Source of the DNA: Pomphorhynchus laevis
Taxonomy: Eukaryota > Acanthocephala > Palaeacanthocephala > Echinorhynchida > Pomphorhynchidae
NCBI GenBank assembly: GCA_012934845.2
Contig: WNNJ02002656.1
Location: 1-64,000 of the forward strand
Reading direction: 5' to 3'
DNA length: 64,000 nucleotides
Notes under the pieces: model-generated
Database searches by the model: none
Seen by the model: only the letters and a program-made list of their open reading frames with translations
What the model was told of the DNA's origin: nothing
Shown here: positions 20,236 through 32,100 of the stretch, piece after piece
Layout of the letters: each line of letters starts with the position of its first letter
Numbering within the stretch: the stretch's first letter is position 1
Made by a program: the position numbers and the translations under genes

Positions 20236-21905
20236 ATGAATTATATTCTGAAATGCATCCTGTCCTATTCGCTTTCACAGTTATGCAGTGCATATCTCTG
20301 TCAATGTCAGTCATTGCGAGTGATCAACCGCCGTATCATCAATTCCAAAAGCGAAAATCTCGTTATTTTAAATCTCAATGTTAACTTTTATTTATCGATA
20401 TCCACTTTTCTCAACACCGTGTTTAACTCGTCCATCCGCAGTCGTATCTTCCCTTCACACTGGAAATCTGCCATCGTTCGTCCTCTCCTTAAGAAACAAT
20501 TGCACAACCCCTCACTTCCTTCCAGCTCTCGCCCCATTTCACTCCTCCCTACTCTTTATAAGCTCTTTGAACGCCTTATCTTAATACAGATCAACGTTTA
20601 TCTCTCTTCATCCAATCTGTACCCTCCTTTCCAATTCGCTTTCCACTCTAAACACTCCACCGAAATCGCCTGCATGATTGTTTACAACGACTTACTTATT
20701 TCTCGAGACAAGGCTCTATATAGTGTTCACATCTCCCTCGACATTTCCTCCGCCTTCGAAATTGTCGACTACTTCGTCTTCCTTTATCGCCTTCGTTATG
20801 ATTACGGCTTTTCTTCCTCATCCGTAGCATGGCTTACCTCATATCTATCCGACCCTTATTTTGAATATGTTCTAAGTCATCATCCTCTCCTCCTTTCCTT
20901 ATTTTCTCCGGGGTCCAGCGAGGTTCAGTCCTTCGTTCCCTGCTTTTCTCTCTTCTACTTGGCGATCTCTCTCCGTTTATCAAACATCACTCCTTTTACG
21001 TCATGCAATACGCCGATGACATCCTCATATATGCTCATGCACCCGCCCATCGCATACACTGCTTCCAATCGTCTTTCATCTATCTACAAACCTCTCTCTA
21101 ATCTTTATCTTTTTATTAAACCAAACAATTCCAAAATAATGTGTATCCCCCCAACAACCTAACATATCTCCTCCTCTGTATTTATGCTTCATCAATCATC
21201 TTCATAGTCCACAATCTCAATTTCTCAGAATTCCATTTCGATGATCCCCTTTCCCTTAAGCCCTTCGTCCGCGACAAGGTGCGCTCGTCTAACTTCATCC
21301 TCTGTAACATTTGTCGTATCCTCCCCCTTATCGATTCCCGTTCTTGTATGTCTCTTCTCTCATCGCTTCTCTTCCCTAAAATCGACTACTGCCTCAGCCT
21401 TTTCGTCAATTCTCCCAAATCCATAATCCTACCCCTACAACGCATCATCAACTCTGCCGTTCGAGTGCTCCTAGGTCTCCGTCGCTTCGACCACACATCA
21501 ACATATCTTGACAAACTCTCCTGGCCCACCATCTAATCTGCATCAAACTCTGCCTTGTCGTCACTTTTCGTCTCATCGCTATTGGCTCTTTTTCGTTTAT
21601 CAACCTCCCTTTCTTAGACGACACTCGCTTTACCTCACTATCGCTGCGTTCCCGTCATTCCCTCTTACTCAATGTTCCTAATTACTCCAATAACTACGGT
21701 CTGCGATCCTTCCTCGTCGCCGCCCCCTCGCTTGGAATCAGCTTCATTTCGACGTGCGCCGCGCTCATTCGTATATCACATTCAAATACCTCCTCCGTTC
21801 CCACCTTCTCGAAACATGATTTAGATTTTTGCTTGCTTTTTTATCATAGTAATGTAAGCTTGCTCCGGCACGCATTTGTCACTTAAAAATAAATCCTTTT
21901 TATCT
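20236..21905 (+). mobile_element. L2-like LINE copy 1, dead
   Basis: Frames at 20236-21162, 20378-20584 and 21141-21536 together show RT and C-terminal regions: SSSRPISLLPTLYKLFERLI, ISLDISSAFEIVDY, a QYADD box encoded near 21000-21015 in a shifted frame, then FLGFHFDD-like and LFPKIDYCLSLFVNSPKSII. The 3' end reads GGCACGCATTTG followed by AAAAATAAATCC, which recurs in the other family members. Several frame changes make it inactive. L2-type assignment rests on the C-terminal block and the short repeat-like 3' end. Confidence 0.7.
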
Positions 21906-22084
21906 CATTTAAACATAATTGGATTAATCCAATTTGTGGTGGATTTGCTGTTTATATCATTTATGTAGATTCACATTATCTAATCTATATTATATGATCG
22001 TTGTTTTTAGGTTATTTTGCATTCTCTAAATCCAAATAAGAGTTGATAGGTTTGATATATCAAATATTTGCATTATTGTCATTT

Positions 22085-23320
22085 CTTCAGTATTAATCTA
22101 AAAAGTGGATTTATTTTAACGTGGCAAATGCGTGCCAGGTCACGCATTGTTGTGGTCACGCTTACATGACCACAACAAAACAAGACTGAATCAGGTGTCA
22201 AGAAGGTGTGCAACGGAGGAGGTGTTTGAATGTGATAAAGGAGGGGGCGCGGCGGACGTCGAGAGGGAGTTGATTTCAGGCGAGTGAGGCGGCGACGAGG
22301 AAGGATCGGAGACCGTAGTTGTTGGAGTAATTAGGAACGTAGAGTAAGAGGATATGACAGGAACGAAGCGATAGCGAGGTGGGGCGAGTATCGTCTAAGA
22401 AAGGAAGGTTGATGAACGATGGGGAGCCGACAGCGATGAGACGAAAGGTAACGATAAGAAGGCGGAGTTTGATGCGGATGTAGATAGTGGGCCAGGAGAG
22501 TTGGGCAAAATATGTGGATGTGTGGTCGAAGCGACGGAGACGAAAGATCACTCGAACAGCGGTGTTGATTATTCGTTGTAGGGGTAGGATGATGGATTTT
22601 GGAGAATTGGCGAAAAGGCTAAGGCAGTAATCGATTTTAGGGAAAAGAAGCGATGAAAGAAGAGACATACAAGAACGAAAGTCGATAAGGGGGCGGATAC
22701 GGCGGATGTCACGGAGAATTAAGTTAGATGAGCGGACCTTGTCACGGACGAAGGGTTTAAGGGAAAGGTGATCATCGAAATGGAAGCCTAAGAAAGTGAG
22801 ATTGTGGACTATGGGGATGATCGATGAGGCAAAATATAAAGTGGGAGGAGATATGTTTGGTTTAAGGGGGAGGATCCACATTATTTTGGACTTTTCGGGG
22901 TTTAGAACGAGATAAAGATTGGAGAGACGTTTGTAGATAGAAGAAAGACAGTTGGATGCAGAAATGCCGATATCGTGTATGCGATGTGCGGGTGCATGAA
23001 CATAGATTAGAATGTCATTGGCGTATTGCATGACATTAAAGGAGTAAGGTTTGATAAACTTAGATAGATCGCCAAGCAGAAGAGAGAAAAGCAGGGGACC
23101 TAGGACTGAACCTTGTGGGACCCCGCAAAAAATAGGGATGGGAGGGGAGGATGATGAATTAGAACAGACGCGAAAGGAACGGTCGGATAGATATGAGGCG
23201 AACCATGCTACGGAGGAGGAAGAAAAGCCGTAATCATAACGAAGGCGAGAGAGGAGGACGGAGTGGTCGACAATGTCGAATGCGGAGGAGAGGTCGAGGG
23301 AGATGAGAACACTATTTTAA
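22085..23320 (-). mobile_element. L2-like LINE copy 2, tail-to-tail with copy 1
   Basis: The - strand is open from about 23316 through 22276. It reads [102 protein letters not shown] and AASLA. The catalytic box is YAND rather than YADD, so the RT is expected to be inactive despite the long frame. The 5' part is truncated at about 23320. The 3' end with GGCACGCATTTGCCACG and AAATAAATCC lies at about 22100 and faces the 3' end of copy 1. Confidence 0.75.
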
Positions 23321-23860
23321 GCCTTGTCTCGAGAAATGAGTAAAATTCTGTTCTCACAAAATTACCTTGTGCAGAAATTAAGGGATAATGATTTTTGATT
23401 CGTTATTTTTCTATTATATTAATACACAAGACAAAGCCCGTAGGCTGTTTAGTCTGCTCATATAGAAAGATAGACAAACAAAAAAAACAAAAAATAGAAA
23501 AAAGCGAGGCTAAATTGTTGAAATTATCGCTGATCTGACGGGTATGCAATTCGGATAGTTTGCTGATCAGGCTGTCGTATCCATTCTAATAATTTTCGTT
23601 TGAATATATCAGTCATGGATAGATATTAAAAAATCCAGTAACATGTTCCACACGCTAACAGCTCGATATAAAAGACGATATATTCGAGGGCACCTTCTAT
23701 TATATTAAGTTTTAAGATGCAAAATATGTCCTCGATAACAGGCACGATGATTCAAACTTACACAATTTATTGGGTATCCGTCATATCCTTCAAAGATCCT
23801 ATACAACGCTACCAAATCTAAATACATTAAACGTGACTGGATAGAACACATGCCTAGTAT

Positions 23861-26410
23861 TCATATTCTCTCCGCATAAGGAAACTGTGCAACTCCTTTA
23901 CATAATCGAGACCCTCGCCTTAATATATTATCAAGTGAATTGATTTCCTCCTTAGTGCACGGAAATGCTGATTGAATGCTGTACTCAATGTGAGGAAGAA
24001 CCAATGCGGTGTACAATAGCTTAAAACATTCTATTGGCAAAAATTTGAAGCACTTCTTTAATAAGTAAATAACACTTCGCCCTTTAGAACATATTCTGTC
24101 TGTGTTCATACGAGTCTTGAGAGAAGACTGAACAATTGTGCCAAGGTCATGTGTGTGATTCGCTCTAGATACAATGTTATCGCCTAACATGTAATCAGCA
24201 TGTATGTCACTCCGACCAAAACGTAAATAGACACATTTGTCTACAATTATTATTACTCCCGTCCGAATACTCCATTCGTGAATAATTTTTAAATCTTGCT
24301 TTAATACAGTAATGTCGCTTTTCGATGTAATTATAGATCAAATTTTAAGATCATCGGCAAAAGCCAAATATGGACAGTGCAGCTGTTTTAACAATGTGTT
24401 TAGATAAATGTTGAAAAGTAGTGGACCTAAGACAGTACCTTGAGGTACATCTAATGTAAGTGAATGTAGTGATGGTAAACTCGATCCAACGTGAACACGA
24501 TAAGAGCGTTACGTTAAGAATGCGTGGAGCCAATTTACAATAATCGGATTTATTTTACAGTCTAGAAGCACTTCGATGAGATTTTTATAACGTATACGAT
24601 CGAAAGCCCTACTAAAATCAACAAAGACACAGTCAACTGCTATCCCGTTAGACACTCCATTAATCCACGCATCCCTATCACAAAGTAAATTACTTAAGCA
24701 CGATCGTCCAACGGTGAATCCATGTTGATATGGGTTTATATGATTTGATTGACGCAATAAGTTTACAACATACCTATATATTATACGTTCGAAAATTTTA
24801 CTGACAATACTAGTTCATCTCACTGGTCTGTAATTTTCAGGATTGTGCATGGCACCCTTCTTAAAAACCGGAACTACAATTGCGACATTTCCAGTCCGGT
24901 GGTATTTCGCATTTATCAATTGACATTTGAAACAGTTCAGTTAATGTCACAGTTAGCATGGATATTAAAGCTCTAAGCAGAAAGGGATATATGTCATCAG
25001 GATCGGGAGATGAATTGATCGATAATCGAGCTAGCTCATCATAGACAGAAGATTGTGAAACTGTGAAATGCCCCAACGGCAACAAACTGCTTATTCTAAT
25101 ATTATCATTATCGTTACTGGTGGAGTTCATAGCACTAAGCCTAAATGAATCTGTGAATGTCTCTGAAATATCTGACTGCGAATTTCCCAGCTGTTCACCA
25201 CCATTTAAAGACGATATGAGAGGTCTTACACATTTATTTCTACATATATATAACCAAAATAACTTTGGATTTGAATTAATGGAATTGATTAGTCGACGTT
25301 CATATATTATGCGTTTGCGAAATCTAGCGCTGATACACTGATTTCCACATGCATTGTATTTCGATCGAAGTAATGAGTCTAAGCGACATTTTTTGTACAA
25401 TTTATTACGCCGTATTATTAGTGTCTTCAATTCGGAGCCAAACCATGCAGGTTTATTCCGTTTAAATGGCACGATTTGCTTCCTCGGAGCAAAGTGGTCT
25501 GATATCATTAATACGCAGTCATGAATTGACTGCCAACGTTCACTAGCATATGAATTGAAATTGTCAAATGTAACAGAGGATTTATATTCTAAGAGATCAG
25601 ATTCGTTCACACTATGCCACATGCGCTCAAATAATACAGGATCAACATTGTCGCCTAATTGAGCACCGGCTATATTGACACTAAACTTTATAACGCAAAG
25701 ATCGCTGCTACCTATAGGAGCTTTATAGCATAGGTCATAGATGTCGTTAATTGTATGTTAAAAGATAAGATCGAGAACTGAAGAATATGAGGAAGATAAC
25801 CTTGTATTAAAATCAACATGCTGAACAAGCAAAAGTTCCCCATCCATAAATTCCCATAGCTTTCAATCGGTGGCACATCCGAATTGCCGAGACGAATTAT
25901 CTACGCAAATACCAACACCGAGAATGTTGAAGTCACCAACCAAAATGCATGTACTTGAACAACTGAACGCACTCCTAACTAATTCACAAAACTTCTTAGC
26001 CATGCAGTCAGCTTGAGGAGTACTATATAGAACACCAAGAGTGAACTGCTTATGCGTTATTGACATACTTGCAAATACAAGTTCACAAGTTCCACATGGA
26101 TTAAAGTACTGCGTTATGCTATCAACAATGATGTTGGATTTAATATATATAAAGCGACTCTTCCACCTCTACTCTGCGACGCTCTGTCTACACGAATGAT
26201 ACGATAACCATCTACGTTCAATATATTTTTAATGATATTATCGTGAAGCCAAGTTTCAGAAATTGCAAAAACTTGGTAATTTGATGTCGTCAAATAGCAG
26301 CGAAATTCGTCTAAATTGCTAAGTAAGCTTCGCAAATTACAATAACCAACCTTAAACGACCGGTTACACACATTTACCAAGTCGTAGATTGGCGTACTTT
26401 TTAAAATCAA
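23861..26410 (-). pseudogene. CR1-like ORF2, broken
   Basis: Pieces in order: VGYCNLRSLLSNLDEF and ISETWLHDNI (26114-26410), VGDFNILGVG (25863-26066), the EN to RT linker and PDPDDIYPFLLRAL (24861-25622), YQHGFTVGRSCLSNLL and VDCVFVDFSRAFDRI (24509-24757), a FADD box encoded near 24345-24356, then IVQSSLKTRMNTDRICS (23861-24190). Stops and frame changes separate them. Each catalytic box is still legible, so decay is by scattered small lesions rather than large deletion. Confidence 0.7.
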
Positions 26411-26419
26411 TTAGCATTC

Positions 26420-27745
26420 CTATTGATCCTGATTCACGGAAAGACAGATGGGTTTCCAGCGAACAAAAGGTCTGTGATGGCACACCTGAAAATTCCGTAT
26501 GCATAGATTTATTTCTCCAGAGGCTAAACGCTCAGTTATCTCTTTTTTGGCATTCGCAAGACGTTCACGGTCGTTACGCGATAGATCCTTAAGTATGCGA
26601 ACTTTGCGACCCTTTAAAATTTTGCCACAGGAGAGCAAAATCAACGCTTCTTCTGGTGATGTAAGAACCATTTTTAACAATCTAGCATTTCTCCCACTTC
26701 ACGACGACCTAGACGAAATAGTCTCCTGACTTCAAGTCTTTTAGCAATTTCTTCCTCTTCTTTGCTAAACATTGTTGAGATAACTGACCGTACAGAGGTA
26801 ACATCGTCGTCTAAGCGACCTTGAGCAGTGACAGAACTCGATTCAGGTATATTAGCGAATATCACGCAACTCGATCGATCATAAGCTACACCTTTATGTA
26901 TAATTTTTACACTCGGCGGCGAAATCCTTTTACTTCCTTTTTGACAAAACGACTGTGAATGTCTGCAGAATTATGATAGAGTGACATTATGTGAGTAGGC
27001 GTAGCATATGGAACATTTTCAGACTTTGGGGTAGAAATGCCGGTATCAATTTGTTGAGAGTTTGCATGAATCTCAGTATCGTCAGAATTATGAGAGAGTG
27101 ACATTATGTGAGTAGGGGTTGCATATGGAACATGTTCAGACTTTTGGGCAGAAATGCCGCTATCAATCTGTTGAGAGTTTGAATGATTCCCAGCATCGTC
27201 AGATCTCAGGAGAGATCTTGGAATATCGTCAAATCGGATTATATCTGCCGTCGAATTCATTGATTGATAATGATTGCTGCAAGTAAACTTATTGGTATTG
27301 AGAGTCCGTGGAGAGAACGTTCGCGAATGATATTTAACAGTAGGTAGAGTATCAATACTTGAGCATACTGGCTGGTAACTAATATCATGATTTCCAATAA
27401 AATTATCATTAAGCAAAAACATTGAATCTTGATCATAACCAAGTAAGCTTATATTGCTGGTCTCTGATTCATCAGTAGATTGTGCATTTTAATTGTCATC
27501 GTTGACATTCGTTGTTCCAGGCTCAAGAGTGTTTAGATTACTGTCAAAATGGTTGCATGTCTGTGAATTAATCTTTGGCTTACCTATCATTTGAGCACAG
27601 CAGAAGCGACAGAAAAACGTTTTTGTCGAGAAGGAACGTACCATATTTTCTGTTCAGGTAATCGTCGTCCAGATATCACAGTCTGGTGCATCGCAACAAA
27701 CTTGTTGCGAACAAACGACGTTTATATATCGTCTTTTAGCTGTTT
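26420..27745 (-). pseudogene. CR1-like ORF1, broken
   Basis: The N-terminal zinc motif CDAPDCDIWTTI and FFCRFCCAQM is encoded near 27600-27690. The linker contains an internal duplication: two blocks with YATPTHIMSL and NSQQID (27000-27190). The C-terminal domain reads ARLDDDVTSVRS-like sequence, RRLFRLGRR, KMVLTSPEEALILLS, VRILKDLSRNDRE and NLCIRNFQV. Three or more frames are needed. Confidence 0.65.
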
Positions 27746-27784
27746 GTTGGTAATGTATTCAATGAATATTCGATAAATTAATTT

Positions 27785-28025
27785 TGTAAGAATTTATAAT
27801 AACCAAGACAAATTTTACGATTTAATTGTCATTGTAAGAATTTATAATAACCAAGACAATTTTAACTTCTTGAAATAACTTATTCTGTTGTGAAGTATTT
27901 GTCTTTTCCTTTTTACCAAAATATTCAACAGTAATGATTGTTGTCTTCAGTAATCGTTGTAAGTAAAATATTCACAAAATATTCAACAGTAATGATTGTT
28001 GTCTTCAGTAATCGTTGTAAATGTT
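27785..28025 (-). repeat. Leader direct repeats of the decayed CR1-like copy
   Basis: AAGAATTTATAATAACCAAG occurs at about 27788 and 27835, and a 45-bp unit containing AGTAATGATTGTTGTCTTC occurs at about 27918 and 27975. Position and doubling parallel the leaders of the other two copies. Confidence 0.7.
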
Positions 28026-28039
28026 GTCTTATAAGTAGT

Positions 28040-28970
28040 TATGTGTCTTTAAGCTGTTAAAATTGTTGTTTGTATGCACGTTCATTTGCGAACAATTCTG
28101 ACAGTATATCTAGAGATATTTTTACATATTTAAGTAGAAAACTGTTTTTAAGCATGAATACCATTTTTATAACTTAAATGTGGCCAGATATTTCTTTAAT
28201 CCTAATTTCACCATCTAATAAATGAGTATAACGCTGAATGGTTGAATTACCTCATCTAATAAATGAGGTAACGCTGCGTTACTTCACTGCAGCTTTATGT
28301 AACATCGATATATTTTATTTTACTTGTGAAATAAAATTTATGTAGCATATCGATAAAATACCGACAACAAAATGTCGAAATCGAGGAGAATTTGAATTTT
28401 CAATTTGATGGGCAGATGGTTTTTTTTATAAGAAACTATAAGCGTAAAATGTCAGAATTCATTAGCGAGATATTTGGCCGCATCATGCACTATATGACAT
28501 TGTGGTTTATACTATCACTTTATAACGAAATATTGGTTAGATCTCATCATGGTTAAGGTGTAGGTAGCAACTAAATTTGTATTTAATGACCTATCGACAA
28601 CACTAACTTTAACACTATTATAATGTGTCTTTGTGGTTACTGGTAACTATAGAGATTTATAAATTTTTATTTTGATATTGAAGAGGTTTCATCTTTGTTC
28701 ATCGTAATGGATTCCCGATGACTCAAAGAGCAGTGGGTATTTTAAAATATTTTCGTTATTTGGAATCAATAATCCAATGAAATTTTATTCTGTGCATTCA
28801 GATTATGGGACAAAATTAAACTGATATACTAAATTGTATAGTAATTTATACTAATTTAGCTCTTTATTTCTGAATCAATTTGTGTTTTTAATGTATTCCT
28901 TTAATTATTATATTTGTAATTAATTAACACGAAATGTCAAAATTGGATACTAAAGTTTAATTAGATATTT
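28040..28970. other. AT-rich region upstream of the host gene
   Basis: No open frame of interest. A near-duplicate pair with GAATTACCTCATCTAATAAA-like sequence lies at about 28214-28268. The AP2A promoter presumably lies in or near here, but no convincing core element was identified. Confidence 0.35.
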
Positions 28971-28977
28971 GTTTTTT

Positions 28978-29042
28978 TCTTCTTCGTTGTCATGTAAGCG
29001 TGTGCCGGCTTTCATTTGCCACATAAAAATAAATCCTTTTTT
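28978..29042 (+). mobile_element. Solo 3' terminus of the L2-like LINE
   Basis: TCATGTAAGCGTG, then CATTTGCCACATAAAAATAA and ATCC followed by T-rich sequence, matching the 3' ends at 21845-21900, 22085-22160 (inverted) and 63180-63250 (inverted). Only the terminal about 65 bp is present. It ends about 60 bp before the AP2A start codon. Confidence 0.75.
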
Positions 29043-29103
29043 AATAATAACCTATTGAGAAGTTATATTTTGCAAATTCGTGATTTCAAATTATCAATTC
29101 CAG

Positions 29104-29167
29104 ATGCCAACTATCAAAGGTGATAATATGCGGGGCCTCGCAATCTTTATCTCAGATATTAGAAACT
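29104..29167 (+). CDS. AP2A: AP2A exon 1
   Basis: It encodes [20 protein letters not shown] plus N and the first base of Cys. The ATG lies one base after CAG. The donor is GTATGT; intron 1 is 56 nt. The [16 protein letters not shown] block is the invariant start of alpha-adaptins. Confidence 0.9.
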
Positions 29168-32100
29168 GTATGTTTTTCAACAAATTTAGTCTGTTTTGAA
29201 ATTACTTTATTTTTAATCCGCAGGTAAAAGCCGTGAAGCTGAGCTTAAACGAGTAAACAAAGAACTAGCCAATATTCGCTCAAAATTTAAAGGTAAATAA
29301 ATAATAATTATGAAATTTATTAAATAATAATTACATGTAATTACAAATTTAAGATAATTAAATTATTATAATTGATATTTCATTATAATTTAATTAATAA
29401 TTTAATATTATATGTTTATATTATAATTAATAATTTAAAATAATTAAATTATTATAATTAAATTATATAATTAAATAATATAATTTAATTATTAAATTAA
29501 TACAGCAAGTATCAAACACTTTATTGCCTAATCTCATTTAGCTGCACGACAGTAGCTCGAGAATTTAATCTGATATATATTTTGTATAACAAGTTATACT
29601 GCTGATCATACATATTTACAAAAGCGTGCGCTTTTGTAAATTAGAATTGATAGGCACATCACAACGAAAAAGTTACGATTCATTTTACATTTTTCAATTC
29701 TGCATTTATATTATTCTTATCACTCTATGGATGTGATCATCTACATATCTCGACCGTAATTATTTAAAATGATTTTAAATACACCATAAATTTATTCATT
29801 TACATATTGATTAAAATAAAAGGTTTTTATAGTTTTGGCTAAGATAATTTATTTTTAAATGAATAGTTTGCATTTTAGAAAAATAATTTTACAGCAAAAC
29901 GATAAAATGATTGATGAAACGTTTTTGTTTGTGTGGAAGAATTACAAACGAAGTAAATAAATTTTTTCAGTCACTTTTCAGTTCATTAAATAAGTTTATA
30001 AATAAGTTTTTATTGATAAGTTTCAAAAAATAAATCGAATTACTTTATTATATATAAATTACACAACAATCTAGAATACCATAAACTACGCCAACGTTAT
30101 CAATACTAATGAAGCAATCGTTCTATTATTAGAAAATGTACAAAATCTCTATAACTAACATCTTGGCATGATGAAAACCATTCAACCATTTGGCTTTCTG
30201 TGATGAACCGTTAATCCTCGTTTTTCTGTTACGGTGTAGCAGAATACACAAACTGTATAACATCATATAATAACCTGATATACAACATACCTTAGCAATT
30301 CGTATTCTGCTGAGCTGTTACATTATTTTATCTTGTAACGTAGCGAGTGGTCTACTGCCAATTTCTCTTAGGTTTTTAAATCAAATTCGTATGTGCTTCA
30401 AATAGCAGTCGAATGCTGCAAGAAACCGTCACAGTCAATTTGTAATTTTATGTAAGATTTAAATTGTCCATTGTAATTATTAATAATTAAATTATTTTTG
30501 ATATAAATTCATTATATCAGTGAATAAATCATTATCTTTTAATTTTTTGTATCTTTTAATTTTTTGCATTATCTTTTAATTTTTTGTACCGTTCGGAATA
30601 AAAATAGTCATCAAAATTTCAATGGTAGCAATGACTGCACAGGTATATCAACTTAAAATTATGAAATAAACTAATTGAAATTAAATCTAATTGCCAATAA
30701 AAGCAGAAGAGTCGAGTGATCGTCAGCCAACATTAAAAGAACCGAAATGTGAAACATATTGATCAGTAGCTGATGAGGTCCATCACTACTGAAATGTAGC
30801 GTACTGCTGCTGGCCTATATATAGGATTAAAGCAGCATGTAGAATAAAAAGTAATCATAAAATTTCAACGGTAACAATGACTGCATAGGTATATCAATTT
30901 AAAATTAGGAAGCAAACTATAAATGACTAGTTTGATAATAGCAATTAATGCAAAAATAGGTAGGTTTTCAAATTGAACGTAGTACCTTCTCATACCAACT
31001 CTGATTTGAAATCAGAAATAATTTAAATTAAATTTACTAAATGTAATGAGAAAGTCTCATTAAAGTGTTGTCTGACGATCTGCCAACAATCAAAGGATTG
31101 AAACGTGAAACGTTGGTATTGGATCAGTAGCTGATGAGGTCCACCAATACTGAAATGTAGCGTACTGATGTTGTCGTATATATAGGATTAAAGCATCGCG
31201 CAGAATAAAATGGTCATAATGACTGCTAATAATAATGACTTATAATTATTTATCTTAGTTTCGAGAACGAATTTTTGATTTGTTTTTTTTTGCACGGGAT
31301 GATACACAAAATAATTTTCAATTTGATTTGATCGATATTTTATTTTATTTCAATTTGATGGATATATACAGCTTTTGGAAATTTTAATCTTCTGCACATA
31401 AACATTGAGTGTATATTTAATATTTAATATTACAATATTATAATATTAAATATTATTAATATAATCATATAATTAAATATAATCTTTAAGAATTTACATT
31501 ATTATAAAATGTAAGTTTATATTATATAGTATATTATATTTATATTATATATATTTATATTATAAAATATAAGTAATAATCAAAAATCAGTTTTATGATG
31601 TCTTTATGACATTTAAATTAATAAAGTCTCATTAGATTCTTGGTAAACCGTAAAATTATCTTTAATTAAAATATTACTCTACTCTCTGTATCCGTAACCA
31701 TTTCAAATCTAGAGGTTTATCAAGACTATATATCCAATTTCTACTTTATAACGACTGAGAACCAAATGTAATTAGCTTCTATTTGAAATAATAATATAAT
31801 AAACGTAATATACGTTCAACGTTAAACTTTCAACGTAATAATGTTGAATTATATTAGAAATAGTATAATTTATAATTACATTATAAATTATATTAATTTA
31901 TTAAATTAATATAATTTTATTACTTACATAATTAAGTAAATATTAGTATTTTTATATAATTATATTATTTAATATAATTTATTTAGTATATATTAAATCT
32001 ATATAAAGATTACCGTTTTTATTTAATTCACTTAATTCATCATTTCATTCAAGTGGATACGGAATCAATCATAAATATTTCAAATTATTAAGTTATTGCC

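Larger units (their letters stand above)
23420..28030 (-). mobile_element. CR1-like LINE, full-length but decayed copy
   Basis: The order on the - strand is a duplicated leader (27780-28025), ORF1 (27745 to 26420), ORF2 (26410 to 23861) and a 3' end near 23430 with AACAGCCTACGGGCT, a variant of the family hairpin. At least seven separate frames show multiple lesions, so it is older than the copy at 9.1-13.5 kb. Confidence 0.75.
30590..31240 (+). repeat. Dispersed copies of the 176-bp repeat in AP2A intron 2
   Basis: Three partial to full units (about 30594-30655, 30722-30895 and 31068-31225) are reverse complements of the array unit at 57.7-59.4 kb. They share AATGACTGCACAGGTATAT, TGTAGCGTACTG, TATATATAGGATTAAAGCA and CGTGAAAC. 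A block at about 30923-31050 starting TTTGATAATAGCAATTAAT also recurs, in the same orientation, directly after the array at about 59395-59540. Confidence 0.8.
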
